Shown: piece after piece, positions 1 to 9,586 of the stretch
Layout of the letters: each line of letters opens with the position of its first letter
Numbering within the stretch: position 1 is the first letter of the stretch
From: Bacteriovoracaceae bacterium UBA6200
Lineage (GTDB): Bacteria > Bdellovibrionota > Bacteriovoracia > Bacteriovoracales > Bacteriovoracaceae
Length of the DNA stretch: 64,000 nucleotides
Direction of reading: 5' to 3'
Assembly: GCA_002422605.1 (NCBI GenBank)
Contig: DISW01000009.1
Location: 13,568-77,567, forward strand
Program-made: the position numbers and the translations under genes
The notes under the pieces: generated by a model
What the model was told of the DNA's origin: nothing
The model's input: the letters and a program-made list of their open reading frames with translations, nothing else
Database searches by the model: none

Positions 1-3000
1 ACAATACTGGAACCTGGATGTTTTGCAACCGCCGCTAGCGAATGTCACTAATATTTCGAGCCCTGAACCAGGAAAACAAATTACTGCTCATAATGGAATT
101 AGTTATCCTGTGAATCCTGCGGTTCCTGTCCTAAGCTGGTTTTATGATACATCTACTTATCCTGAATTCTGCGTAACTGTAGATGATAGAGATGGCACTT
201 ACGCTGCTGACGGGAAATCAATTCTGGTAAAATTTTATCTCAACAGCCAGGGCGGAGACATTTGTACTGTAAAAACTGATGACACTCCTGGATCTCAACA
301 GGTTTGTTTGATCGGGGCCAAATGTCAAACAGGTGCTGCTCCTGTGATTTTTAACCCGGCCGCTTTAAAGTTCCACAACTCAAGCACTTATGTTGAGCAA
401 CCTCAAAAGGTATCGGCGCGTCTCTTTGATGAAGCGACGAATTTAGAATTCGAACGTAGTAATATTTTTCCTTCTTTGGGATCTTATCCGATTGAGTGGA
501 ACGTTTTAGTTAAGCCTGTGAACACCGCCCCTCAGATGAGTTTTGGTCCTGTTGCTCAGAACCCTACAGGTTGTGCTTCTACAGGGGCCTATACCCGATC
601 GGGCTGTCAGGTAAATCAAGGGCAACCATTTCTTGTGAGTTTTACTGTTAAGGATGACTTTTACAAACCGGATGCTAATCCGGAAGAATTCCGTTGGAAC
701 GTCGATTTAAAATTAAACGGCACTAACCTTATTGTTCCTGGTGTGCAAACCGCATGCTTCAAGCCTTCTGGTACTGGTATTACAACACCAGCTGATTCTG
801 GCCCCTATGATTTGGCCAATGCCCATAAGGGGACCAATCAATGGGCCTGCCAGATCACTGTTCCGCACCACACTCTATCTGGTCCATTAAGTCCCAATGC
901 TGGTCAATTTTCAGTAGTGGCCACGATGGAAGATCAAGGCTCTCCCGTTGGAGGATTAAGTCTTATTTCACAAAGTTTGACCTGGAATCTCGTGGTAACT
1001 GAGACCAATGATACTTCTCCGACAGCTATCGGTATTGCAGATCAAAGTGATAATTTTCTTGCCTTAGATAAATCAACCGTATCAATAGGCACATCTAGTG
1101 TTGCTCTTAATCCAAGCGCTGCTACTAATTCTGTCTACGAAAATGAAACCGTTCGTTTTAATATTCGCACGACTGATCAAGAACGAGATAACTTAAAATT
1201 CAAAATTTCTCTTTGCACGACAGTTGATTGCTCAGGGAAAATGACTGTTTCATCTCCGGCCTATATTGATTTTTTCCGGAATCTTCAAGCAGATCCTTCT
1301 AAAGTCGAAGCTGTTCTGAATTACGACTACACAATTGATGAGTACTTGCTACAAAAGGCAAACATTGCGCTCACGAGCAATAAAGATCTCCCTAACAAAG
1401 TGAGCTTTGAAGTTGAAGTATTAGATGTTCCAAGTATTCTCATTACCCCTGTAGCGATACAGACAAAAATAATGAGTTTCTATGTTAAAAACTATAATCC
1501 TGCCCCTAAAGTTAATACCCTCTCAGCTAGTCCTAGCGTTGGGTCAACGATTCCGGTTCTTTCAGGTTATCCTGTCACTATCAATCCTGGAACTGTGACC
1601 GATGCTTCTGCTCCTGGAGATGAGAAAACAATCAAGTACCAATGGTGGGCACGTATTGGGGCCGCAGCTTGGAGTGAAATTGCGGGCGCTGATAAAATTG
1701 CTCTTCGCTATACCCCAGGTAATATTGAGGCCAATATTGAGGTAAAACTTTGTACTGGAAATCCTACTGCTAACCTCATTGATCCAAATAATGCTGACCC
1801 TAGTTACGAGTCATGTTCAGAATCATGGACTATCGCCTCGAGAAAATCGATCGAAGCCCTTGCTGTTCCAACGAATAGAATCCTTGGTGATCCAGATGTT
1901 GAACTTGAATCTTCGAGCGATGAGATCGCAGTATGGCATGACAATGTTAATCCAGGCATCGTTGATACCTATACCTACTACACTGTTTATAAAGGAATGA
2001 GTACTTCATTACCTCAAAAGATGCTTTATGTTGATAAAACAGTGAAGAAGAAAAACGGTGAATTAGTTTCAAAATCAACGATCAGTTTTTCACCACTCGA
2101 CGACACTACTGAGGTTGATGTCTCAAATCTTTCTATAACAGGAACTACAAATTCTCTCTATATCGCCTATTTCGCAAGTTTTGATTCTAGCTCTTCGGCC
2201 ATGATTCCACGAGTGCGTCGAATTGATATTTCAAGACCTACACCTAATCTTGTTCCTAATTATCCAAAGTCAGATTCACAACCAAAAGAGCAATTTGGAT
2301 TTAACTATGTTCATTATGAAATAAATACTCTGTGTACGGCAGCAGGTAACTGCTTCCCAACTGCCGGCGGTAATGGAACTCCGGCAAAGATTACATTTAA
2401 TTCGACTCTCACTCCTGGAGATACTATTGAAATTAATGGGTATACCTTTACCGCTTCAGGTACTTCAATAGCTGATCCAAAAGATATTTGTGCAGCAGGA
2501 ATATGCACAGACGTGAATTCAACTGCAACAAACCTTGCTAAAAAGATTAATGATTCTAAACATTTCCTTTTAGAAGGAATTACAGCAGAAGTTGATGGGG
2601 CAGAAGTTCTTCTATTTGGCCAATACAAAAGTGATTACATTGATTTCGACGGATTAATTGGAGAAGTTGTAACGGCAAAATCGTTAGGCAAAATTTTTGT
2701 TTATGATAATTACTGGCACTTGCCTCTCGTCAATGCTCTGACTGCGCAAAATAAAGTAATTGTTCTTTCTGGACCAACGCAAGTCCATCTACAACAGTCT
2801 GATCCAAAAGCCTCTGTAAGGATTAGCGATCTTGATGGCCTGGTTGCTGATTCGGATGATATGGGAGAAACAGCTTCATTTGATTCCGCTCTTAGCCAAT
2901 CTAACGAGCTTGTTTTTGCCCGCATTTCCGGCAATCCTGGCGATGCCGGTCGCATGAAAATATTCCGTTATAATTGGGGAACCTCATGGACAAAATCAGT

Positions 3001-3643
3001 TGGTCCAGGAGCTGCCAATAAGGTCATTTTCGATTCACTTGACTTTGATATTGTGAAATTTGCAGCCGATGCTCCTGGTAACAACTTCTATTACGTCATG
3101 GCCCGAGAAAAGTCGGCCAATGGTGGAAAATGGCACATTGGTCGCTATGATTCTAATTTGAGTTCATTTGCTTTAGAGGATGAGCTAGATAACCGCTTGT
3201 TATCGAGCAAAGAAGATGAAGTCTTTGGTAATACCAATCATCACTCCACCACACTGATGAAAGTGCCGGTTCTGGTTTCTGTCCCTAGTGTGCCCGAGGC
3301 CCGTATCTTCTTTAGTTCTGTTGGATCAGGAACTGACACTTATCCTCGCCTTGCCCAGTGGAAATCTGATGACATGATAAGCTGTGGCTCATGTGTCTCT
3401 CTTACTCAAGAGCCGATGCTTGCTACTGCTAAAATCGGAGTCTCGCAAGTTTCAAGCAGTCTTGAATTTGGATCGCCTGGGTTTATGGTTACCAGAGACG
3501 CATTTTTCGCTGGCTTCCATCTCATAGATGGTGCTGACGCCAAACCTTATAGTGGTATCATCAACGCAAGAGCTGAAGCTATCCAGTCAAATACTTTGGA
3601 TGCTACAGGCCTGTGGAGACCACCTTTCGTATTAGATCAGTAG
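1..3643 (+). CDS. Large surface/secreted protein with Ig- or cadherin-like repeats, 5'-truncated by the window edge
   Basis: The frame is open from the first bases of the window, so the gene starts upstream and only its C-terminal 1,213 or so codons are seen. The first in-frame residues (YWNLDV) repeat a pattern seen further in as IEWNVLVKPVNTAP, FRWNVDLKLNG and LTWNLVVTETND. This points to tandem beta-sandwich repeats of roughly 150-200 residues in the N-terminal part, of the Ig/cadherin-like type. Cysteines occur in pairs, which fits an extracytoplasmic protein. The second half has no recognisable repeat and may be a propeller or binding region. No catalytic motif was found. The next gene, a beta-barrel protein, starts 33 bases after the stop and may be in the same operon. 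Function unknown; adhesion or cell-surface contact is a guess. Confidence 0.75.
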   Translation, partial: QYWNLDVLQPPLANVTNISSPEPGKQITAHNGISYPVNPAVPVLSWFYDTSTYPEFCVTVDDRDGTYAADGKSILVKFYLNSQGGDICTVKTDDTPGSQQVCLIGAKCQTGAAPVIFNPAALKFHNSSTYVEQPQKVSARLFDEATNLEFERSNIFPSLGSYPIEWNVLVKPVNTAPQMSFGPVAQNPTGCASTGAYTRSGCQVNQGQPFLVSFTVKDDFYKPDANPEEFRWNVDLKLNGTNLIVPGVQTACFKPSGTGITTPADSGPYDLANAHKGTNQWACQITVPHHTLSGPLSPNAGQFSVVATMEDQGSPVGGLSLISQSLTWNLVVTETNDTSPTAIGIADQSDNFLALDKSTVSIGTSSVALNPSAATNSVYENETVRFNIRTTDQERDNLKFKISLCTTVDCSGKMTVSSPAYIDFFRNLQADPSKVEAVLNYDYTIDEYLLQKANIALTSNKDLPNKVSFEVEVLDVPSILITPVAIQTKIMSFYVKNYNPAPKVNTLSASPSVGSTIPVLSGYPVTINPGTVTDASAPGDEKTIKYQWWARIGAAAWSEIAGADKIALRYTPGNIEANIEVKLCTGNPTANLIDPNNADPSYESCSESWTIASRKSIEALAVPTNRILGDPDVELESSSDEIAVWHDNVNPGIVDTYTYYTVYKGMSTSLPQKMLYVDKTVKKKNGELVSKSTISFSPLDDTTEVDVSNLSITGTTNSLYIAYFASFDSSSSAMIPRVRRIDISRPTPNLVPNYPKSDSQPKEQFGFNYVHYEINTLCTAAGNCFPTAGGNGTPAKITFNSTLTPGDTIEINGYTFTASGTSIADPKDICAAGICTDVNSTATNLAKKINDSKHFLLEGITAEVDGAEVLLFGQYKSDYIDFDGLIGEVVTAKSLGKIFVYDNYWHLPLVNALTAQNKVIVLSGPTQVHLQQSDPKASVRISDLDGLVADSDDMGETASFDSALSQSNELVFARISGNPGDAGRMKIFRYNWGTSWTKSVGPGAANKVIFDSLDFDIVKFAADAPGNNFYYVMAREKSANGGKWHIGRYDSNLSSFALEDELDNRLLSSKEDEVFGNTNHHSTTLMKVPVLVSVPSVPEARIFFSSVGSGTDTYPRLAQWKSDDMISCGSCVSLTQEPMLATAKIGVSQVSSSLEFGSPGFMVTRDAFFAGFHLIDGADAKPYSGIINARAEAIQSNTLDATGLWRPPFVLDQ

Positions 3644-3676
3644 GAAATTTTTTAAGAAATGGTATGATGAAGATAT

Positions 3677-4564
3677 ATGTATCTTCGTCATGCCATTTGT
3701 ATCATCCTGCTCGCTTTCTGTGTTTCCGCACAGGCCTTTGAACTCATCATGGTTCAAGGGGTTTCAAGTAGTAAGAAAACCTTCATCACTCGAAATGGGA
3801 AGCGCCAAGGATTAAATCCGGGTATCACCGGAACCTTTACCGCCCAGGATATTTCTATCCTTGCCCGCGCTAAGACCGTTAGTGGAAATTACACTCAATG
3901 GGAAATCATGAATAGTGACGCGATTGTGCCGTTTGAAAAAGGGGCAATTGTTACCTATTATCCGGCCACCGAATATATCTGGGCACTGGCACCTGAATCA
4001 GAGAGGAAGAAATATATCAAAACTGAGCTCGCTCAGATGAGAAAGTCTTTTGTCTTTAAAGGGGCCTTCAGCCGTGGATTATCTGAATCGGTTTCTGATG
4101 CTCCGGCCAACTCTACCCGCCGCGGAGGCTACATGGGTGAGATTTATTTTGAAAAAGACATCTGGGAGAACGTGGCCTTCGATATTGGACTTCGCTATGA
4201 AAGAGAAGTCGTGAACATTGAAAAAGCTTCATTAGAAACTTCACGCAGCCTCGCTATTTTTGACATCATTTATTACTTCAGCTCATTTCGTGATTATATT
4301 TCCGGCGGAAGATTTTTTCTCGCAGCTGGCCTAGGTTACGGGCTATCCAACACCCAAACTGTTGGTCTCTCCCAATCAGGTCCAGTCTCCCTCCTCCCAA
4401 CGGTGAAAATCGGAGCGGCCCTTCCTTTCAGTGATACTTGGGAATTCCTGGTTGATGGAGCTTTTGAGAGCTTAAGTACACGGGAAGAACAGGAATCAGG
4501 TAGAATTCAAACCACGACCCAAACTAATTTTAAAGCTGGTTTTGGCCTTCGCAGGTTCTTCTAA
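3677..4564 (+). CDS. Outer-membrane beta-barrel protein
   Basis: 295 residues. There is a clear signal peptide (residues 1-20, cleavage after AQA). A short N-terminal domain of about 90 residues carries basic and beta-rich sequence, followed by alternating amphipathic beta strands from about residue 110. The protein ends in GFGLRRFF; a terminal aromatic residue is typical of proteins inserted by the BAM machinery. It lies 33 bases downstream of the large repeat protein, so the two could be co-expressed and the barrel might anchor or assist its partner; that is inference. It converges with norD, leaving only 5 bases between the stop codons. Exact family not recognised. Confidence 0.75.
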   Translation: MYLRHAICIILLAFCVSAQAFELIMVQGVSSSKKTFITRNGKRQGLNPGITGTFTAQDISILARAKTVSGNYTQWEIMNSDAIVPFEKGAIVTYYPATEYIWALAPESERKKYIKTELAQMRKSFVFKGAFSRGLSESVSDAPANSTRRGGYMGEIYFEKDIWENVAFDIGLRYEREVVNIEKASLETSRSLAIFDIIYYFSSFRDYISGGRFFLAAGLGYGLSNTQTVGLSQSGPVSLLPTVKIGAALPFSDTWEFLVDGAFESLSTREEQESGRIQTTTQTNFKAGFGLRRFF

Positions 4565-4569
4565 GCGAC

Positions 4570-6384
4570 TTAACTATTTTTTGCCATTCTCAGATAAAGC
4601 TTCGCCAAAGAATCCGGTAAGGTTTGGACGTTCTGAAGGATTTGAAAATTCCCCAGGCCAAATAGTTTTGGTAAAAAGTGTTTTGCAGCAGGATCGACTG
4701 TGAGAGCGAAAGTCACAATCCCTTGTCGATCGGCTTCCCTCACCGCTTGTCTGACGTCTCCCAATCCATACTGACCTTCATACTTATCAAAGTCTGTAGG
4801 ACGTCCATCCGTAAAGAGAAGAAGGAGTTTATGCCGTTCTTTTCGTTGGGACAGAAGATGAGTGGCATGACGAAGGGCCGGACCGATTCGAGTATAACCT
4901 GCCGGAGATATGCCATCTACCTGATCCATAAATTTTGACCAAGGTTCTTCAAAGGATTTCCATTCAAGGAATTTACAATCATGCCTGGTATTGGAATTAA
5001 AACCGGCCACCATAACCGCATCACCAAGAGTAGCTGTGGCCTCTCCAAAAATCATCAAAGCCTCTAATGAAACATCCAAAACTCTTTTATTTTGAACCCA
5101 TGAATCGGAAGAAAGAGATGTATCCACTAGCAGCAGGCACGCCATATCACGGTGATGTTTGCGAGTTTCCTGATAAAATCTCTGGTCTGAAGAGTCTCCA
5201 TTTTTCCTACGACAGGTAATACGGATGACATTGTCGATATCGATGCTTCTTCCGTAAAAAAGCTTTTTTATGACTTTCACTTCACTTGATAGCTGAATTA
5301 ATTTTTTCTTTAATTTGTTAATCTCTATCGCCCTTTCCTGAATGATCGTTTTTAACGATTTAGTACGATAGTTTTCGCCAGGAGTTTCGGTTCTATGAGT
5401 GACACGGCACCAGTCTTTCCTATAAATCCGCTTCTTTTCATCCCATTCATCATATTGGAAGACTTCGTCTTTAGGACCGATAGCAGATTCCTCCTGGAGA
5501 TCCGACATGATAAATCCCATATCCAGTTCCGACTTATATAAGGAATGTGCCCCTTTTTTACTGCGGATGACTTCCTCAATATTAAGTTCGTCCAATGCAT
5601 CTGCATGGGCGGCCATATCGTCGGCACCATCGGTTTCCCGCACACCACCGGTATATTCTTCGGCCGTTTCAACTTTCTCAAAATGGTGAAAGACATCTTG
5701 CCCGATATTATCTTTATCCTCATCGAAGCTAATTTTTTTTACCTCGCCTTTGGATTTAGATTTTCTTTCACTTGTCACTTCAGGAAATGCAGTTCTTTCT
5801 TCAGGCACGGAATCATCAGATTCAATGAAGTGAGTTGCTCGAGGACATCTCCCCCAGATCACGCGAGGATCAAAGCCCATCTCTGTAGGAAATTTGAATA
5901 ATTTTTCCTTCGGAGCTTGTAACCTTTTTTCTTCCTCACTCCATGTTTCGATCATTACTTCATAGAGTTCACGGTAATTGGGAAACATTTCCATGAGTAA
6001 GGTCTGGGCTTCGGTAATTTTACTGTTTACCTGTAGGTAATCCTCATAGGCCGAGAGACTTGATTGACCTATTGGTATTAATGTCGAAATTGCCCATAAG
6101 TGAAGAACCAGAAGGTGGTAAGCATCGTAATTGATCTGGCTTGAGGTTTTAAGGGCAAGGAAAGAAGGAAGAAATAGCTTGTTTCCGCTTATATAAGGAA
6201 ATTCTACCGTTGTTCTAAGCTCCAGGGGGATTCCAAAGATGGCACTAGCGAAATAGGAAAGAGACTCCCTTACTTCATCAAGTTCAACCGCCTCATGAGC
6301 GGCCTTCCTGGCGGCCAGAGCATTTTCTTTGTTTCTTTTTCTCCACCTAAAGAGGTAAGAAAATAAATCCTGCTGGATATCCAA
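4570..6384 (-). CDS. norD: NorD, VWA-domain activation protein of nitric oxide reductase
   Basis: 604 residues. The C-terminal 190 residues form a von Willebrand A domain with a MIDAS motif DTSLS at residues 421-425 and a later TDGRPTD. The middle (about 185-310) is acidic and low in complexity, as in other NorD proteins. NorD works with the AAA+ ATPase NorQ to mature the NorBC complex, probably by metal insertion; this is family knowledge. It is the last gene of norCBQD, 19 bases after norQ. No membrane segments are visible, so it should be cytoplasmic. Confidence 0.9.
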   Translation of the reverse strand: MDIQQDLFSYLFRWRKRNKENALAARKAAHEAVELDEVRESLSYFASAIFGIPLELRTTVEFPYISGNKLFLPSFLALKTSSQINYDAYHLLVLHLWAISTLIPIGQSSLSAYEDYLQVNSKITEAQTLLMEMFPNYRELYEVMIETWSEEEKRLQAPKEKLFKFPTEMGFDPRVIWGRCPRATHFIESDDSVPEERTAFPEVTSERKSKSKGEVKKISFDEDKDNIGQDVFHHFEKVETAEEYTGGVRETDGADDMAAHADALDELNIEEVIRSKKGAHSLYKSELDMGFIMSDLQEESAIGPKDEVFQYDEWDEKKRIYRKDWCRVTHRTETPGENYRTKSLKTIIQERAIEINKLKKKLIQLSSEVKVIKKLFYGRSIDIDNVIRITCRRKNGDSSDQRFYQETRKHHRDMACLLLVDTSLSSDSWVQNKRVLDVSLEALMIFGEATATLGDAVMVAGFNSNTRHDCKFLEWKSFEEPWSKFMDQVDGISPAGYTRIGPALRHATHLLSQRKERHKLLLLFTDGRPTDFDKYEGQYGLGDVRQAVREADRQGIVTFALTVDPAAKHFLPKLFGLGNFQILQNVQTLPDSLAKLYLRMAKNS

Positions 6385-6403
6385 TTAAGACCTCAAAATA
6401 CCC

Positions 6404-7204
6404 TTAAAGATAGAGTGCCACTAAATCTTTAATGGCCCTGATAGTATCTGTTTCATCAGTCAATGCCTGGGCCATCCCCACTTCCGCTGCAAGCCGGGTA
6501 TTCACTCCCTGCTTAATCAGCAGAGCACTATTCACTATCAATCGTGTGGAAACACTTTCAGCAAGCCCAAGCTCACTTAAAGAGCGAATCTTGTTTGCCA
6601 ATGCCACAAGGTTTCTGCACACCTTCTCTTCGGCTCCAGTTTCATTTTGAATAATCTGGGCCTCAATTTCTGGTTTAGGATAAGTAAACGAAAGAGCGAG
6701 AAACCGCTGGCGGGTTGAAGGTTTCAGTTCCTTAAAGGACTTCTGATAACCAGGGTTGTAGCTCATGACTAATTGGAAGCTGGCAGGGGCAGCAATTGCC
6801 TCCGCCAGCGCATCAATATAAAGAATTCGGCGATAGTCTGTAAGAGAGTGTATGAGAACAATGACGTCCTCTCTCGCTTCAACAACTTCATCCAGGTAAA
6901 ATATAGCGCCGGTTTTGACGGCCCGAGTGAGCGGGCCGTCTTGCCAGACAGTTTCATTACCTTTGATAAGAAATCGACCTAAAAGATCTGTAGCAGAGGT
7001 ATCTTCATTACAGGCCACGGTAATCAAGGGAATGTTCAAATCATAGGCCATGGCATCGACAAACCGTGATTTCCCGCACCCGGTAGGGCCCTTTAGAATC
7101 ACTGGAAGTTTTGCCTTATGGCCTTGTCTAAAAATTTCTTCTTCGTCACCGATGGCCTGATAAAAAGGACGAGTGACTGAAGTTGTTTCCAACTTATTCG
7201 TCAT
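6404..7204 (-). CDS. norQ: NorQ/CbbQ-type AAA+ ATPase for NO reductase maturation
   Basis: 266 residues from the ATG at 7204 (MTNKLETT). The frame stays open upstream to 7321, but that extension lies wholly inside norB and is hydrophobic read-through, so 7204 is the better start. It overlaps the norB stop by 11 bases. Walker A is GPTGCGKS (residues 39-46), Walker B is AIFYLDEV, and there is a MoxR-like sensor region (MSYNPGYQ). The partner is the VWA protein NorD encoded next. Together they activate cytochrome c-dependent NO reductase. Confidence 0.92.
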   Translation of the reverse strand: MTNKLETTSVTRPFYQAIGDEEEIFRQGHKAKLPVILKGPTGCGKSRFVDAMAYDLNIPLITVACNEDTSATDLLGRFLIKGNETVWQDGPLTRAVKTGAIFYLDEVVEAREDVIVLIHSLTDYRRILYIDALAEAIAAPASFQLVMSYNPGYQKSFKELKPSTRQRFLALSFTYPKPEIEAQIIQNETGAEEKVCRNLVALANKIRSLSELGLAESVSTRLIVNSALLIKQGVNTRLAAEVGMAQALTDETDTIRAIKDLVALYL

Positions 7205-8534
7205 AAACCTCACCAAGTCGATCTGTTGGCAGACCGGCCTTAATAAATACATAAATATAAGCCAGGATACCACTTGCAAAAAGAGTGGCGGCCAGTAAAA
7301 GACCGATGAAATGGGGTTCAATTTCTGTTTGAACAGTTAAGAAATCCATTCCCATACGGCGCTCAAGCACAACCTGAATAATTCCTGCAATACCAAAGGC
7401 AACAGTCATTAAACACATACCAATGTTTGAAGCCCAGAAAGCAAAGGAAGCCATCTTCGAGTTATAAAGCTTTCTACCTGTTAGCTGAGGAAGCGCATAA
7501 GTGATGAAGGCCAGAATCAAAGCAGCATAGGCCCCCCAGAAGGCAAGGTGACCGTGCATACCAGTTACTAGTGTTCCGTGAGTCCACTTGTTCCACATAG
7601 GAAGAGTATGAGCGAAACCAAGAAGACCTGCTCCTACAAAACTTAATAGAGCACAAGCAATTGACCAATTCAGAGCAAGAGCATTTGGATGCTTTCTTCC
7701 ACCTCTCTTGGCCATAGTCACAGCAAAGATTGCCATTCCCAGGAATGCCAGAGGTTCAAGAGCACTAAAGAAACCACCAACAGCAAGCCAGTAATTAGGA
7801 GTTCCGATGTAGTAATAGTGGTGACCAATTCCAAGAATACCGGAAAGGAAAGTAAGACCAACAATGACATAAAGCCATTTTTCGATCACTTCACGGTCAA
7901 TACCAGTAAGCTTAATGAGAAGGAAAGAAAGGATACCGCCCATAATAAGCTCCCAAACACCTTCAACCCAAAGGTGTACAACCCACCATCTAAAGAATGA
8001 GTCTGTTGTTTGGTTATCAAAGTGGATCATTCCTGGAAGATAGAAAAGTGCTGCGGCCAAAAGACCAAAGAACAAAATGCCAGCTGTCGTCGTTCTTTGT
8101 TTACCCTTGAGAAGAGTAACCCCAATATTAGCAATAAAGGCCAATACGTTAACAACTACCAGGTAATCCAATTCACGAGGGATTTCCAGGAATTTTCTTC
8201 CTTCCCACCAGTTAAAATGAAAACCAATTACGGCCGTAACTGAAACAACAACCAGGGAGATAAGCTGGACGTAACCGAGCCAAGGCCACTCAAGTTCACG
8301 GTCCGTTTCATCCGGTATGATGTAGTAAGCGGCACCCATGAAGCCAGCAAGCAACCACACAACCAATAGATTGGTGTGAGTAGCACGGGCGACGTTGAAA
8401 GGAATCCACTCATGAAGTCCTTCCATACCGATTCTTGCAAAGCCCATAATGAAGCCGTAAGTAATCTGAAGGAACAACAGGAGCATAGCAAAAGCAAAGA
8501 AATAATAAGCGAGTTTTTGTGATTTAAATTTCAT
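7194..8534 (-). CDS. norB: NorB, catalytic subunit of cytochrome c nitric oxide reductase
   Basis: 446 residues, about twelve membrane helices, usual length for short-form cNorB. Heme-copper oxidase signatures are visible: His in ATHTNLLVVW (low-spin heme), VHLWVEGVWE with the extra glutamates of NO reductases, GHHYYYIG for the FeB histidines, and the HGHLAFWGAY heme-ligand helix. There is no N-terminal quinol-oxidising extension, so electrons should come through NorC. It reduces 2 NO to N2O at the cytoplasmic membrane. It starts 11 bases after norC and overlaps norQ. Confidence 0.96.
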   Translation of the reverse strand: MKFKSQKLAYYFFAFAMLLLFLQITYGFIMGFARIGMEGLHEWIPFNVARATHTNLLVVWLLAGFMGAAYYIIPDETDRELEWPWLGYVQLISLVVVSVTAVIGFHFNWWEGRKFLEIPRELDYLVVVNVLAFIANIGVTLLKGKQRTTTAGILFFGLLAAALFYLPGMIHFDNQTTDSFFRWWVVHLWVEGVWELIMGGILSFLLIKLTGIDREVIEKWLYVIVGLTFLSGILGIGHHYYYIGTPNYWLAVGGFFSALEPLAFLGMAIFAVTMAKRGGRKHPNALALNWSIACALLSFVGAGLLGFAHTLPMWNKWTHGTLVTGMHGHLAFWGAYAALILAFITYALPQLTGRKLYNSKMASFAFWASNIGMCLMTVAFGIAGIIQVVLERRMGMDFLTVQTEIEPHFIGLLLAATLFASGILAYIYVFIKAGLPTDRLGEVYDE

Positions 8535-8545
8535 GAGCCAATCCT

Positions 8546-8980
8546 TTATTCCTGATTTACTGGTTTAGGTGGCCAGTTATTAGTATCAACTTCAGAGATC
8601 CATTTTAGGAAAGCTACCATAGCGTCCTGATCTGCCTCATTCATGTCGTACTTAACCATTTTGCGGGCACCAGGGTAAACCATTTCAGGATCAATCAGCA
8701 TATTTCTGATCCAATCTTCACCTTTTGTCTCATACACCTTGGTCAAGTCAGGAGCATAATAGGCCCCTTCCCCCATGATAGTGTGACAACCCATGCAGTT
8801 GTGGCGATCAAAGAGCAATTTGCCCTTTACCACTAATGGGGTCATGTTTTGTTCCTTTGTCTGTTTCGGGATTTGGACAAGAGTGTCGTACGAGAGACTT
8901 AAAAAAATCGCTCCGAAAAACACCGTCCCAATCAAGAAAAAATACTTTGCACCGTTCTTTGAGAGCATGAATTTCTCCAT
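8546..8980 (-). CDS. norC: NorC, membrane-anchored cytochrome c subunit of NO reductase
   Basis: 144 residues with an uncleaved N-terminal membrane helix (about residues 12-30) and one c-type heme site CMGCH (62-66) in the context NCMGCHTIMGEGAYYAPDL, typical of NorC. It accepts electrons from periplasmic cytochromes and passes them to NorB. First gene of norCBQD. An FNR/Dnr-type box lies 57-70 bases upstream of its start, shared with the divergent cytochrome gene. Confidence 0.96.
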   Translation of the reverse strand: MEKFMLSKNGAKYFFLIGTVFFGAIFLSLSYDTLVQIPKQTKEQNMTPLVVKGKLLFDRHNCMGCHTIMGEGAYYAPDLTKVYETKGEDWIRNMLIDPEMVYPGARKMVKYDMNEADQDAMVAFLKWISEVDTNNWPPKPVNQE

Positions 8981-9036
8981 ATGAGTTAATAAAAATTTAC
9001 ATACCCCTAATATGGACTAATAAGAACAATACGAAG

Positions 9037-9050
9037 TTGATGCAAGTCAT
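9037..9050. promoter_or_regulatory. FNR/Dnr-type operator between norC and the divergent cytochrome gene
   Basis: TTGATGCAAGTCAT matches the consensus TTGAT-N4-GTCAA (Dnr/NNR) at 9 of 10 positions. It is centred about 63 bases before the norC ATG and about 90 before the cytochrome ATG at 9134. A weak -10 candidate, TATTAG on the minus strand (9012-9007), lies at a spacing expected of a class II activated promoter for norC. The regulator itself is not encoded here. Confidence 0.65.
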
Positions 9051-9133
9051 AGTTTTAAAAAAAAGAATTTGTTATTTTGAGGTTAATTGAAAAAAACTTT
9101 AATAATAACGATCCATCTATCTAAAGGAAGAAA

Positions 9134-9532
9134 ATGAAGAAGATTGTTTTAACTGGAATTGTTCTAGCAGCTTTTAATATTAATCCCGTACAGGCCGCTC
9201 CCCTGGATGCCGCCGGCGCCTCTAAACTTCTAAGCAAGGCCGGTTGTATGACTTGCCATACGACAGATAAAGATAAAATCGGTCCAGCTTACAAAGAGGT
9301 CGCCGCCCGTTATGCTAATCCTTCACCAGAAATCCTGGCCTATCTTAAAGGAGAACAGCCGGTTGATTATCTCGTGAAAAAAGTTAGAACCGGGACCAAA
9401 CCAAAATTAAACAAAAACTGGGTAAAGAGCAAGGCCGGAAAAGCTTACGGGCTTATGACACCTAACCCGCCATCAAAAATAAGCGATGCTGATTTGAAAG
9501 ATCTTATCACTTACATTCTTACCCTTAAATAA
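9134..9532 (+). CDS. Periplasmic cytochrome c (c551/c552-like)
   Basis: 132 residues, signal peptide 1-21 (cleavage after VQA), one heme site CMTCH (38-42) and a candidate axial Met in the C-terminal part (GLMTPNP). The fold type is small class I cytochrome c, with an insertion (about residues 60-90) compared with the shortest c551 proteins. It is divergent from norC and shares its FNR/Dnr-type box, so a role as electron donor to NirS or NorBC is likely, as NirM does in Pseudomonas. That role is inferred from context. RBS AAAGGAAG sits just before the ATG. Confidence 0.85.
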   Translation: MKKIVLTGIVLAAFNINPVQAAPLDAAGASKLLSKAGCMTCHTTDKDKIGPAYKEVAARYANPSPEILAYLKGEQPVDYLVKKVRTGTKPKLNKNWVKSKAGKAYGLMTPNPPSKISDADLKDLITYILTLK

Positions 9533-9544
9533 AAAATCAATAGA

Positions 9545-9573
9545 TGAGGAAGAGTGGGATTCCACCTTCCTCA
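9545..9573. terminator. Hairpin between convergent cytochrome genes
   Basis: Arms TGAGGAAG-(A)-GTGG and CCAC-CTTCCTCA close a GATT loop: 12 base pairs with one bulged A. It lies between two convergent genes (stops at 9532 and 9587). The U-tract is weak on both strands, so termination strength is uncertain. Confidence 0.5.
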
Positions 9574-9586
9574 CCTCTTGCAATGT

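Noticed and set aside
2314..2628. Minus-strand open frame in the surface-protein gene
   Set aside because: Shadow of the long plus-strand frame, no ribosome site.
5545..5901. Plus-strand open frame of 118 codons inside norD
   Set aside because: Shadow of norD; no ribosome site and no protein-like composition.
7205..7321. Upstream extension of the norQ frame
   Set aside because: It lies inside norB, reads as a hydrophobic stretch unlike NorQ, and the ATG at 7204 gives the usual length.
9077..9090. TTGAGGTTAATTGA as a further FNR box
   Set aside because: Only about 7 of 10 positions match and the region is AT-rich; a better box exists 40 bases away.
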